Assembly: GCA_947476855.1 (NCBI GenBank)
Contig: CANJSR010000274.1
Location: 1-6,799, forward strand
Origin: Acetobacteraceae bacterium
GTDB lineage: Bacteria; Pseudomonadota; Alphaproteobacteria; Acetobacterales; Acetobacteraceae
Reading direction: 5' to 3'
DNA: 6,799 nucleotides
Part shown: piece by piece, positions 1 through 6,503 of the stretch
Numbering within the stretch: position 1 is the stretch's first letter
Layout: each line of letters starts with the position of its first letter
The notes under the pieces: model-generated
What the model saw: only the letters and a program-made list of their open reading frames with translations
What the model was told of the DNA's origin: nothing
Database searches by the model: none
Made by a program: the position numbers and the translations under genes

Positions 1-1
1 G

Positions 2-1270
<1,269 letters not shown>

Positions 1271-1284
1271 ACGCTCGATCCGGC

Positions 1285-1313
1285 TTTACTCCGGCCGCGC
1301 GCCGACCTATCAC
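1285..1313 (+). promoter_or_regulatory. Candidate sigma70-type promoter for tRNA-Gln
   Basis: TTTACT (1285-1290) and TATCAC (1308-1313) are separated by exactly 17 bases. Each matches four of six positions of the TTGACA/TATAAT consensus. A start near 1320 would lie a few bases before the mature tRNA 5' end at 1327. The elements sit in the 56-base gap after secA. The call rests on spacing and position only. Confidence 0.4.
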
Positions 1314-1326
1314 CGCGATCCACGCA

Positions 1327-1401
1327 TGGGGCGTCGCCAAGCGGTAAGGCAACGGACTTTGACTCCGTCATGCGGAGGTTCGAATCCTCCCGCCCCAGCC
1401 A
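1327..1401 (+). tRNA. tRNA-Gln, anticodon UUG, CCA encoded
   Basis: The full cloverleaf can be folded by hand. The acceptor stem is TGGGGCG (1327-1333) with CGCCCCA (1391-1397), all seven pairs Watson-Crick. The D stem is GCC (1336-1338) with GGC (1348-1350). The anticodon stem is ACGGA (1352-1356) with TCCGT (1364-1368), and its loop CTTTGAC has the anticodon TTG at 1359-1361. The variable loop has 5 bases (1369-1373). The T arm is GGAGG-TTCGAAT-CCTCC (1374-1390). The discriminator is G1398 and CCA is encoded at 1399-1401. UUG reads CAA, and CAG by wobble. Only a weak dyad near 1415-1439 (GGTCTGACC and GGATCAG) follows, with no T tract, so termination is not clearly marked. Confidence 0.97.
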
Positions 1402-1498
1402 CGTCTTTCCGATTGGTCTGACCCTGTCCGCCGGATCAGGCCTTCCGTGACGCTACAGCGCCGATCACAGTAGGCGTCCCATTCCAAGGCATCCGACT

Positions 1499-2131
1499 GT
1501 GTACATCCCGCGGCACTTCCTCGAATCCGACATCCCGACGCTGCACGACGCGATCCGCCGCCATGGCTTCGCGACCCTGGTCAGCATGACGCCGGACGGC
1601 CTGCTGGGCACGCATCTGCCGCTGCTGATCGACCCGGAGCCCGCGCCATATGGCACCCTGATCGGCCACATCGCCCGCGCCAACCCGCATGGCCGCCTGG
1701 CCGATCCCTCGGTGCCGACGATGGCGATCTTCCAGGGGGCGGACGGCTACATCACGCCGTCCTGGTACGAGGCGAAGGCCGAGACCGGCAAGGTCGTCCC
1801 CACCTGGAACTATGTCGCCATCCACGCCTATGGCCCGCTGGAGGTGTTCGACGATCCGGCCCGCCTGCTGGATGTCGTCACCCGCCTGACCGACCGGCAT
1901 GAGGGGGAGCGCGCCAAACCCTGGGCCGTGTCCGATGCCCCCGCCGACTACATCGACGGCATGCTGAAGGGAATCCTCGGCATCGCCCTGCCGATCACGC
2001 GGCTGGAGGGCAAGGCGAAGCTCAGCCAGAACCGTCCGGCCAGCGAACAGGTGCGGGTGATCGAGGGCCTGCGGGCGGATGGGCGCGACGCGCTGGCGGA
2101 CGCGATGATGGCGGCGCGCCCAACGGGGTAG
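1499..2131 (+). CDS. PaiB-type FMN-binding split-barrel protein (annotated in the family as a negative transcriptional regulator)
   Basis: This 210-residue protein matches the PaiB/FMN_bind_2 family, named after Bacillus PaiB, a repressor of sporulation and protease genes. Family members have a flavin-binding split-barrel fold; most proteobacterial ones are uncharacterised and may be flavin enzymes rather than repressors. Visible hallmarks are MYIPRHF at the N-terminus, THLPLLID (38-45), IARANPH (58-64), an IFQGADGYITPSWYEAK core (77-93), VVPTWNY (99-105) followed by H109 and YGPLEVF, and the C-terminal KLSQNRP (174-180). No helix-turn-helix is evident. The start is GTG at 1499 because the family begins with MYxPxxF there; AAGG at 1486-1489 is a modest ribosome-binding site 9 bases away. 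Length is normal for the family. It ends 3 bases from the stop of the opposing thiolase gene. Family is secure; physiological role is not. Confidence 0.9.
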   Translation: MYIPRHFLESDIPTLHDAIRRHGFATLVSMTPDGLLGTHLPLLIDPEPAPYGTLIGHIARANPHGRLADPSVPTMAIFQGADGYITPSWYEAKAETGKVVPTWNYVAIHAYGPLEVFDDPARLLDVVTRLTDRHEGERAKPWAVSDAPADYIDGMLKGILGIALPITRLEGKAKLSQNRPASEQVRVIEGLRADGRDALADAMMAARPTG

Positions 2132-2142
2132 CGCCTACCCCG
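2124..2142. terminator. Perfect hairpin containing both convergent stop codons
   Basis: CGGGGTAG (2124-2131), loop CGC, then CTACCCCG (2135-2142) form a perfect 8-bp stem with a 3-base loop. The left arm holds the TAG of the PaiB-like gene (2129-2131). The right arm holds, on the minus strand, the TAG of the thiolase gene (2137-2135). Both genes thus end in GGG TAG. There is no T tract on either side, so this is a bidirectional terminator-like or transcript-end-protecting structure rather than a textbook intrinsic terminator. Confidence 0.55.
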
Positions 2143-3307
2143 AGGTATGCCGGCTGAGGATCAGCGTCGAGTGGAAGTTCAGGATCCCGCCATTCCCGCT
2201 GACCAGCACGAAGTCGCTGTTCGGCACCTGGCGCGCGCCGCCCTGGCCGCGGGCCTGGACCACGGCCTCGGACAGCGGCGTGAAGGCCCACATGTAGTAG
2301 CCTGACAACTGCCCGCCGCCGGTGTTGGTCGGCAGCGATCCGCCCGGGCCCAACTTGCCATCGGCGACGAAGGGACCGCCCTCGCCCTTCTTGCAGAAGC
2401 CGTAATCCTCCAGCGTCACCAGCACGGTGTAGGTGTAGCAGTCGTAGAGTTGGCAGGTCCCGATGTCGTCCCGTGTGATGCCGGCCATGCGGAACGCGAC
2501 CTCGCCCGACCGCTTCGCCCCGGTCTCGACCGCCGGATGGCGGGAGGTATCGAGGTTGTCGCCGGGCGCGCATTGCGCGTAGCCCAGCACATGCACCGGC
2601 GGCTGCTTCAGGTCCCGCGCCCGCTCCACCGAGGTCACGATCAGCGCGACGGCGCCGTTCGAGACCAGGCAGCAGTCGAACAGCCGCAGCGGTTCGGCGA
2701 TCCAGCGGGAGTTGTGGTGGTCCTCCATCGTCATCGGCGCCTTCATCTGCGCCCAGGGGCTGAGTTGCGCCCATTTGCGCTGGCCGACGGCGATGATGCC
2801 CAGGTGGTCCTCGGTGGTGCCATACAGGTGCATGTGCCGCTGCGCCGCCAGAGCATAGCCGACATTGGCTCCGAACTCCCCATAGGCGGCCTTCAGGCCC
2901 GTCATGCCGCCCAGCGGATAGCGATGCGGGCCGGCATAGGACTGGCCAGCCCCGCGGGCGGGGGACAGCGGCGCATCGGCGTAGACGAGCACGATGGTCT
3001 TCGCGAGGCCCTCCCGGATCGCCATGCAGGCGTATTGCATCATGCCGCCGGCGGTGGAGCCATAGGCGCTCATGACATTGATCAGGTTGAGATTCTCGAA
3101 CCCCAGCGTCATCTGCGTGCGCGGGTCCATGTCGTTCGGGATGTTGGCGTTGATCAGCAGCCCGTCGATGTCGCTTTTCTGCAGGCCGGCGTCTTCCAGC
3201 GCCAGCGCGATGGCCTCGGCCGCGAAATCGACCGAGCGGCGGCCGTAGATCTTGCCCATCGGCGTGACGCCGAGGCCGACGATTGCGCCCTTTGACTGGT
3301 TCGGCAT
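2135..3307 (-). CDS. Thiolase-superfamily protein (lipid-transfer/aldolase-like branch), non-canonical active site
   Basis: This 390-residue protein has a thiolase fold. It opens with AIVGLGVTPMGK and has the FAAEAIALALEDAGL helix, the DIDGLLI segment, and a C-terminal half with YDCYTYTVLVTLEDYGFC (288-305), NTGGGQLSGYYMWAF (328-342) and VVQARGQGGARQVPN (349-363). These resemble the SCP2/Ltp-type thiolases that pair with DUF35 proteins. The canonical catalytic residues are missing: the nucleophile Cys region reads AYGSTAGG (81-88); the NEAF motif is YDCYT (288-292); the GHP histidine position reads GYY (336-338); the C-terminal Cys-Gly loop is SGNGG (370-374). A classical Claisen thiolase is therefore unlikely. 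A retro-aldolase like steroid-degrading Ltp2, or another acyl-CoA C-C lyase, is the better guess. The substrate is unknown. ATG at 3307 is chosen because AGGAGGA lies directly upstream and the family motif starts nearby. It follows the DUF35 gene by 16 bases, so the two are probably one operon. Confidence 0.88.
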   Translation of the reverse strand: MPNQSKGAIVGLGVTPMGKIYGRRSVDFAAEAIALALEDAGLQKSDIDGLLINANIPNDMDPRTQMTLGFENLNLINVMSAYGSTAGGMMQYACMAIREGLAKTIVLVYADAPLSPARGAGQSYAGPHRYPLGGMTGLKAAYGEFGANVGYALAAQRHMHLYGTTEDHLGIIAVGQRKWAQLSPWAQMKAPMTMEDHHNSRWIAEPLRLFDCCLVSNGAVALIVTSVERARDLKQPPVHVLGYAQCAPGDNLDTSRHPAVETGAKRSGEVAFRMAGITRDDIGTCQLYDCYTYTVLVTLEDYGFCKKGEGGPFVADGKLGPGGSLPTNTGGGQLSGYYMWAFTPLSEAVVQARGQGGARQVPNSDFVLVSGNGGILNFHSTLILSRHTSG

Positions 3308-3314
3308 GGTCGTT

Positions 3315-3321
3315 TCCTCCT
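3315..3321 (-). promoter_or_regulatory. Strong ribosome-binding site fixing the thiolase start
   Basis: Read on the minus strand, AGGAGGA occupies 3321-3315, seven bases before ATG at 3307. It lies wholly in the 16-base gap after the DUF35 stop codon. It decides for the 390-residue start over an in-frame upstream ATG at 3373, which would add 22 residues and overlap the DUF35 gene by 50 bases. Confidence 0.85.
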
Positions 3322-3323
3322 GC

Positions 3324-3740
3324 TCAACCGGTGACGGGGCGGAATTTCGGCAGGCTGACGTCCTGGCCGACATCTTCGAAGATGGCTTCCAGCTTCATGC
3401 CGATTTTCAACGCATTGTTGGGGATGCCGACGACGTTGGAGGTCATCCGCACGCCTTCCTCCAGGTCGATCTGCGCGATGTTGTAGGGCACGGCGCCGGC
3501 GAAGCCCGGGTTCATCACCTGGTGCATGATGGCGAAGGTGTACAGCGTGCCGCGCCCGCTCGCCTGGCGCCATTCGAGTTTGGCGGCAAAGCAATGGGGG
3601 CAGCGCTCGCGGACCGGGAAGCTCCATTTGCCGCAGGCCGCGCAGCACTGGAGCATGAGCCGGCCCTGGCGCGCGCCGTCGAAGAAGGGGGCGCTGATGG
3701 AATCCGGGATGGGGACGGGCTTGGTCACGGCTTCTGACAT
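3324..3740 (-). CDS. Zn-ribbon/OB-fold protein, DUF35 family, partner of the downstream thiolase
   Basis: This 138-residue protein has the two-part DUF35 layout. An N-terminal helix (SAPFFDGARQGRLMLQ, 16-31) leads into a rubredoxin-like zinc ribbon with C33-x2-C36 and C47-x2-C50 (CAAC and CPHC). An OB-fold of about 75 residues then begins at GRGTLYTFAIMHQ (62-73) and includes VPYNIAQIDLEEGVRM (84-99). Known DUF35 proteins form complexes with thiolase-like enzymes: in archaea they bridge thiolase and HMG-CoA synthase and hold the CoA tail, and in actinobacterial steroid degradation ChsH2-DUF35 pairs with Ltp2. The adjacent thiolase, 16 bases downstream on the same strand, fits that pattern. 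AAGGAGA at 3755-3749 (minus strand) supports ATG at 3740. All four zinc ligands are present. Family and partnership are strong; the reaction is not determined. Confidence 0.92.
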   Translation of the reverse strand: MSEAVTKPVPIPDSISAPFFDGARQGRLMLQCCAACGKWSFPVRERCPHCFAAKLEWRQASGRGTLYTFAIMHQVMNPGFAGAVPYNIAQIDLEEGVRMTSNVVGIPNNALKIGMKLEAIFEDVGQDVSLPKFRPVTG

Positions 3741-3761
3741 GGGCGTTTCTCCTTGCCCCGA

Positions 3762-3790
3762 ACGCTAGCCGGGGGCGTGGCGCGTGACAA
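3762..3790 (-). promoter_or_regulatory. Candidate promoter for the DUF35-thiolase unit
   Basis: On the minus strand TTGTCA (3790-3785) is five of six for a -35 box. It is followed after 17 bases by TAGCGT (3767-3762), a weak -10 box keeping the key first T, the A and the last T. Transcription would begin near 3755, right at the ribosome-binding site, giving a leader of only about 15 bases. The -35 box touches the edge of the inverted repeat at 3789-3830. Confidence 0.3.
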
Positions 3791-3830
3791 ATGCGGTGGC
3801 GGTTGCGACAGCGTCGCATATCCCGCATTT
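3789..3830. repeat. Nested inverted repeats in the divergent intergenic region, candidate operator
   Basis: An outer perfect 8-bp inverted repeat, AAATGCGG (3789-3796) and CCGCATTT (3823-3830), encloses an inner perfect 6-bp one, TGCGAC (3804-3809) and GTCGCA (3813-3818), with spacer AGC. The two dyad axes fall at 3809.5 and 3811, almost coincident. The unit TGCG therefore occurs four times, two in each orientation. It sits between the divergent DUF35 and thioesterase genes and abuts the candidate -35 box of the former. This placement is typical of a regulator binding site serving both directions, but no regulator gene lies in the window. A cruciform or hairpin role is also possible. Confidence 0.5.
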
Positions 3831-3905
3831 TGGGCGGATGACACTTCGTATCTTCCGTATGGGGCAGGGCCGCGTCAGCGCGCGTCCGCCCGAACACCGT
3901 TCCGC

Positions 3906-4328
3906 ATGAGCCCCTTCGATCCCGCCGCCGCCGGGTGGTCGCCGATGCACCACGACCTGATGCCCGCCGGCATCGGCACGCCGTGGGAACGCCAGGTCGA
4001 TGGCCAGTGGCGCTATGGGTTGCAGACCCGCCCCGACCACGCCAACCCCGCCGGCGCCGTGCATGGCGGCATCCTGGTCGCCTTCGCCGATCACACGCTG
4101 GGCTGTTACGTCGCGGCCGAGGCCGACAACGTACCCAACGTCACCATCCAGTTGAACACGCATTTCCTGGCCGCCGTCCCACCGGGCGCCTTCCTGGAAC
4201 TGCGCGGAGAGGTCACCCGGGCCACCGGCTCGATGGTGTTCGTGCGCGGCGTGATCTCCGCCGACGGGCAGGACTCCGTGGCGGTCGACGGCATCTGGCG
4301 CGTCTTCCGCAAGCGCCGTTCGGCATAG
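3906..4328 (+). CDS. PaaI-type hotdog-fold acyl-CoA thioesterase
   Basis: This 140-residue protein matches the PaaI/YdiI hotdog thioesterases, which hydrolyse acyl- or aryl-CoA to the free acid and CoA in the cytosol. The diagnostic motif is VHGGILVAFADHTLG (52-66): H53-G54-G55 starts the central helix and D62 takes the usual catalytic acid position. Before it, TRPDHANPAGAVHGG matches the family pattern N-x3-G-x2-HGG. The downstream strands are VTIQLNTHFLAAVPPG, LELRGEVTRATGSMVFVRGVI and VDGIWRVFRK. Length is typical. ATG at 3906 is the first in-frame ATG; no good ribosome-binding site precedes it, so translation may be leaderless or weak, or may start at Met14 (3945). It is divergent from the DUF35-thiolase unit across a 165-base gap. 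It may release CoA from intermediates of that pathway, but this is inferred from proximity only. Confidence 0.87.
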   Translation: MSPFDPAAAGWSPMHHDLMPAGIGTPWERQVDGQWRYGLQTRPDHANPAGAVHGGILVAFADHTLGCYVAAEADNVPNVTIQLNTHFLAAVPPGAFLELRGEVTRATGSMVFVRGVISADGQDSVAVDGIWRVFRKRRSA

Positions 4329-4332
4329 GCAC

Positions 4333-4360
4333 GGCGTGACCAGCCAAAGCCGGTCACGCC
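4333..4360. terminator. Bidirectional terminator-like hairpin between convergent genes
   Basis: GGCGTGACC (4333-4341) and GGTCACGCC (4352-4360) form a perfect 9-bp stem. The 10-base interior can add two more pairs (GC at 4343-4344 with GC at 4349-4350) around a CAAA loop. It fills most of the 39-base gap between the thioesterase stop (4328) and the amidohydrolase stop (4368), where both strands need termination. No T run follows on either strand, so rho-independent termination would be imperfect. Confidence 0.65.
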
Positions 4361-4367
4361 AGGGGTT

Positions 4368-5195
4368 CTACCACTTGTAGACCGTCTCCACCGTTCCGCC
4401 CATCAACTGGGCCTTGTCGCTCTCGGACAGGCGGGTGGTGTTGCGGAACGGCGCCACGCCCTGTTCGTAGGTCAGCATGCCGCTCGTGCGGGTCCAGTCC
4501 GTGCCCCACATGCAGCGATCCAGGCCGAAGGCGTCGATGATCCGCAGCACCGGCTCCCAGATATCGTCGTAGGGCGGCGCCTCCCGCGACAGGGTGCAGG
4601 CGCCGCTGATCTTCACCCGCACATTCGGATACGCCGCGAGGGCCAGCAGCTTCGGCAGGTCCGCCCAGGGTTCGGCCAACGGCGGCGGCTCATTCGGTTG
4701 CAGCAGCCCGAGGTGGTCGATCACGATCACCGTGTCCGGGTTGCGCTTCACGACCTCCGTCCCCTGATCCAGCCGGCCCCAGCAGAGGAAGTTCACCGGC
4801 AGTCCATGCCGTCCGGCCGCGGCGAAGGTCCGGCGCATGCGCGGGTCAGCCGGGTCGCTGAGCAACTCATCCCGCAGCATGATTCGGATGCCGCGCGCGC
4901 CTGGTGTCTTCGCCCACTCGGCCACGAATTCCTCGATCGCCGGGTCGGTCACATCGACCGGCGTCACCACGCGGAAGCGGTCGGGCCAGACGGCCTGGAC
5001 CGCCAGCGCGTAGCTCGGGTCGAGGCGGTAGAGGTTGAACGACGACACGATGACGGCGGCGTCCACGCCGACCGCGTCCATGGCGGCGGCCATCTCGGGG
5101 CCATTGGCGGATGCGGGGCCGTGCAGATGGCCCGCCCAGGGGCGTCCGGGGTGATTCCGCTCATAGGCGTGGACCTGGACATCGATGACACGCAT
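4368..5195 (-). CDS. Amidohydrolase-2 family TIM-barrel metal-dependent hydrolase, substrate unknown
   Basis: This 275-residue protein fits the amidohydrolase-related family (PF04909 type), which includes lactonases for sugar acids and pyrones and ACMSD-like decarboxylases. The N-terminus MRVIDVQVHAYE carries the first metal motif as D5-x-Q7-x-H9 instead of the usual D-x-H-x-H, so the first histidine is glutamine; H23 and H25 lie shortly after. ARGIRIML (100-107) is the strand with the conserved Arg. VIDHLG (158-163) supplies H161. MWGTDWTR (229-236) supplies D233, the usual barrel-end aspartate. Length is normal for the compact members. ATG at 5195 is chosen from GGAGGAA immediately upstream and from the family start at the first barrel strand. 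It is a single minus-strand gene, divergent from glcE over 84 bases. Nothing ties it firmly to glycolate or acyl-CoA metabolism. Family secure, function open. Confidence 0.88.
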   Translation of the reverse strand: MRVIDVQVHAYERNHPGRPWAGHLHGPASANGPEMAAAMDAVGVDAAVIVSSFNLYRLDPSYALAVQAVWPDRFRVVTPVDVTDPAIEEFVAEWAKTPGARGIRIMLRDELLSDPADPRMRRTFAAAGRHGLPVNFLCWGRLDQGTEVVKRNPDTVIVIDHLGLLQPNEPPPLAEPWADLPKLLALAAYPNVRVKISGACTLSREAPPYDDIWEPVLRIIDAFGLDRCMWGTDWTRTSGMLTYEQGVAPFRNTTRLSESDKAQLMGGTVETVYKW

Positions 5196-5200
5196 GGGGG

Positions 5201-5207
5201 TTCCTCC
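5201..5207 (-). promoter_or_regulatory. Ribosome-binding site fixing the amidohydrolase start
   Basis: On the minus strand GGAGGAA (5207-5201) precedes ATG at 5195 by five bases. The reading frame stays open far upstream, through the whole antisense of glcE to the window edge, so this site and the family N-terminus are what fix the start. Confidence 0.85.
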
Positions 5208-5221
5208 AGTTGGTTGGGGTG

Positions 5222-5245
5222 ATTCTATCTCCGGACCCCGGATAG
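5222..5245 (-). promoter_or_regulatory. Candidate -10 box and overlapping inverted repeat upstream of the amidohydrolase
   Basis: TAGAAT on the minus strand (5227-5222) matches five of six positions of TATAAT. It would start transcription near 5215, leaving a leader of about 20 bases that contains the ribosome-binding site. No acceptable -35 box exists at 16-18 bases; the region is instead occupied by a dyad, TCCGG-ACC-CCGGA (5230-5242), flanked by CTA (5225-5227) and TAG (5243-5245). This arrangement could suit an activator-dependent promoter or an operator. No convincing promoter for the divergent glcE was found in the same 84 bases. Confidence 0.3.
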
Positions 5246-5279
5246 CGCGACCCGTCGTGACGCGGCATGATGCTTGGGC

Positions 5280-6500
5280 ATGGAAACCATCTCGCACGTT
5301 CAGCCCAACCCGGCCGAGGCCGCCCTCGCCGATCGCATCACCCAGGCCGCCGCCCGGAATGAGCCGCTGCTGGTCCAGGGCAACGGCACCAAGGCCGGGA
5401 TGCTGCGCCCGGTCCAGGCCGAACGGGTCGTTTCGACCGCGGGCGACAGCGGCATCGTGCTGTATTCGCCGCAGGAACTGATCATCAGCGCCCGCGCCGG
5501 CACGCCCCTGTCGGTCGTGGAGGCCGCCTTGGCCGAAAAGGGCCAGCACCTCATCGCCGAACCCCCTGACCTGTCGGTCCTGCTCGGCCTGACCGACCGG
5601 CCGCAGACGATCGGCGGCGTCACGGCCACGAATCTCTCCGGCCCGCGCCGTGTCGCCTGGGGCGCGGTGCGCGACCATGTCATGGGAATCCGCGCCGTGA
5701 CGGGACGGGGGGAGGTGATCCACTCCGGCGGCCGAGTCCTGAAAAACGTGACGGGTCTCGACCTGTGCAAGCTGTTCACCGGCAGCCACGGCACGCTGGG
5801 CGTGATCACCGAGGTGACGCTGAAGGTCCTGCCGGCACCCGAACAGACCGGCACGCTCGCGATCCCCGGCCTCGATGCCGCCGCCGCCGTCGCGGCTTTG
5901 TCGGCGGCGCTGGGGTCTCCGTTCAGCGTCTCCGCCGCAGCCTGGCTGCCGAAGGAGGCCGCCGCGCGGGTCCCCGAACTGGCGGGCTTCGGGACCGATG
6001 TCGCACTGGCGCGGATCGAGGATTTCGCCGCCTCCGTCACCTATCGGACGGAAAAACTGGCCGCCCAACTGGCTTTGGCCGGCACGGTCATCCTGGACGA
6101 CGCGACCTCCCGCGCGGTCTGGCGGGCGGTGCGCGACGTGCGCCCGCTGGCGGCCGAACCGGGGGACGCGGTCTGGCGCGTCTCCGTCCGGCCCTCCGCC
6201 GGGGCGGGCGTGCTGACGGGCCTGACCAAGGGCCACGGCATGACCGGCTATCTGGACTGGGGCGGCGGGCTGGTCTGGCTGACCGGGCCGGCGACCGAGG
6301 CCGCCCATCTGGCCATCGAAGCCGCCGCCACGCACGCTGGTGGCCAATGGACCCTGATGCGCGCGCCCGATTCGCTGCGGAGCGCCGTGCGGGTCGTACC
6401 CGACGAACCCGCCCCGCTCGCGCGCATCACCCGCCGCGTGAAGGCGGCCTTCGATCCCAAGGGGATCATGAACCCTGGCCGCATCACCGCGGGGCTGTAG
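5280..6500 (+). CDS. glcE: Glycolate oxidase FAD-binding subunit GlcE
   Basis: GlcE is the second flavoprotein-type subunit of the GlcDEF glycolate oxidase, which oxidises glycolate to glyoxylate and passes electrons to the respiratory chain. The 406-residue protein has a PCMH-type FAD-binding domain: VQGNGTKAG (32-40), ARAGTPLSVVEAAL (71-84), GQHLIAEPPD (88-97), TIGGVTATNLSGPRR (110-124), and then VRDHVMGIRAVTGRGEVI, GRVLKNVTGLDLCKLFTGSHGTLGVITEVTLKVLP (to about 185). The C-terminal part is Ala-rich and less conserved and ends with FDPKGIMNPGRI (391-402), the FAD-oxidase C-terminal signature. E. coli GlcE is about 350 residues, so this is a somewhat longer version. ATG at 5280 is preferred; TTG at 5274 is possible, and neither has a clear ribosome-binding site. 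glcF follows after 3 bases, so the two are co-transcribed. glcD is not upstream, where the divergent amidohydrolase lies instead. Confidence 0.93.
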   Translation: METISHVQPNPAEAALADRITQAAARNEPLLVQGNGTKAGMLRPVQAERVVSTAGDSGIVLYSPQELIISARAGTPLSVVEAALAEKGQHLIAEPPDLSVLLGLTDRPQTIGGVTATNLSGPRRVAWGAVRDHVMGIRAVTGRGEVIHSGGRVLKNVTGLDLCKLFTGSHGTLGVITEVTLKVLPAPEQTGTLAIPGLDAAAAVAALSAALGSPFSVSAAAWLPKEAAARVPELAGFGTDVALARIEDFAASVTYRTEKLAAQLALAGTVILDDATSRAVWRAVRDVRPLAAEPGDAVWRVSVRPSAGAGVLTGLTKGHGMTGYLDWGGGLVWLTGPATEAAHLAIEAAATHAGGQWTLMRAPDSLRSAVRVVPDEPAPLARITRRVKAAFDPKGIMNPGRITAGL

Positions 6501-6503
6501 ACC

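Noticed and set aside
1280..1294. A small inverted repeat CCGG-CTTTACT-CCGG after secA as a secA terminator.
   Set aside because: Only four pairs, no T tract, and it overlaps the better-supported tRNA promoter.
1415..1439. Dyads GGTCTGACC and CTGACC/GGATCAG as a tRNA terminator.
   Set aside because: One has a single-base centre and the other needs a bulge; neither is followed by T residues.
2022..2774. A 250-codon minus-strand open frame in another phase over the thiolase 3' half and the antisense of the PaiB-like gene.
   Set aside because: It overlaps two confident genes, shows no domain, and has shadow-frame composition.
2450..3295. A 281-codon open frame on the plus strand opposite the thiolase gene.
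   Set aside because: Rich in Arg, His, Gly and Ala with no recognisable domain; it is the antisense of a protein with clear family motifs.
3308..3373. A 22-residue N-terminal extension of the thiolase from an in-frame ATG at 3373.
   Set aside because: It would overlap the DUF35 gene and ignore the AGGAGGA site just before 3307; the extension has no thiolase similarity.
3753..3905. A 51-codon N-terminal extension of the thioesterase.
   Set aside because: The family starts close to the ATG at 3906, and the extension runs through the palindromic intergenic region and lacks conserved sequence.
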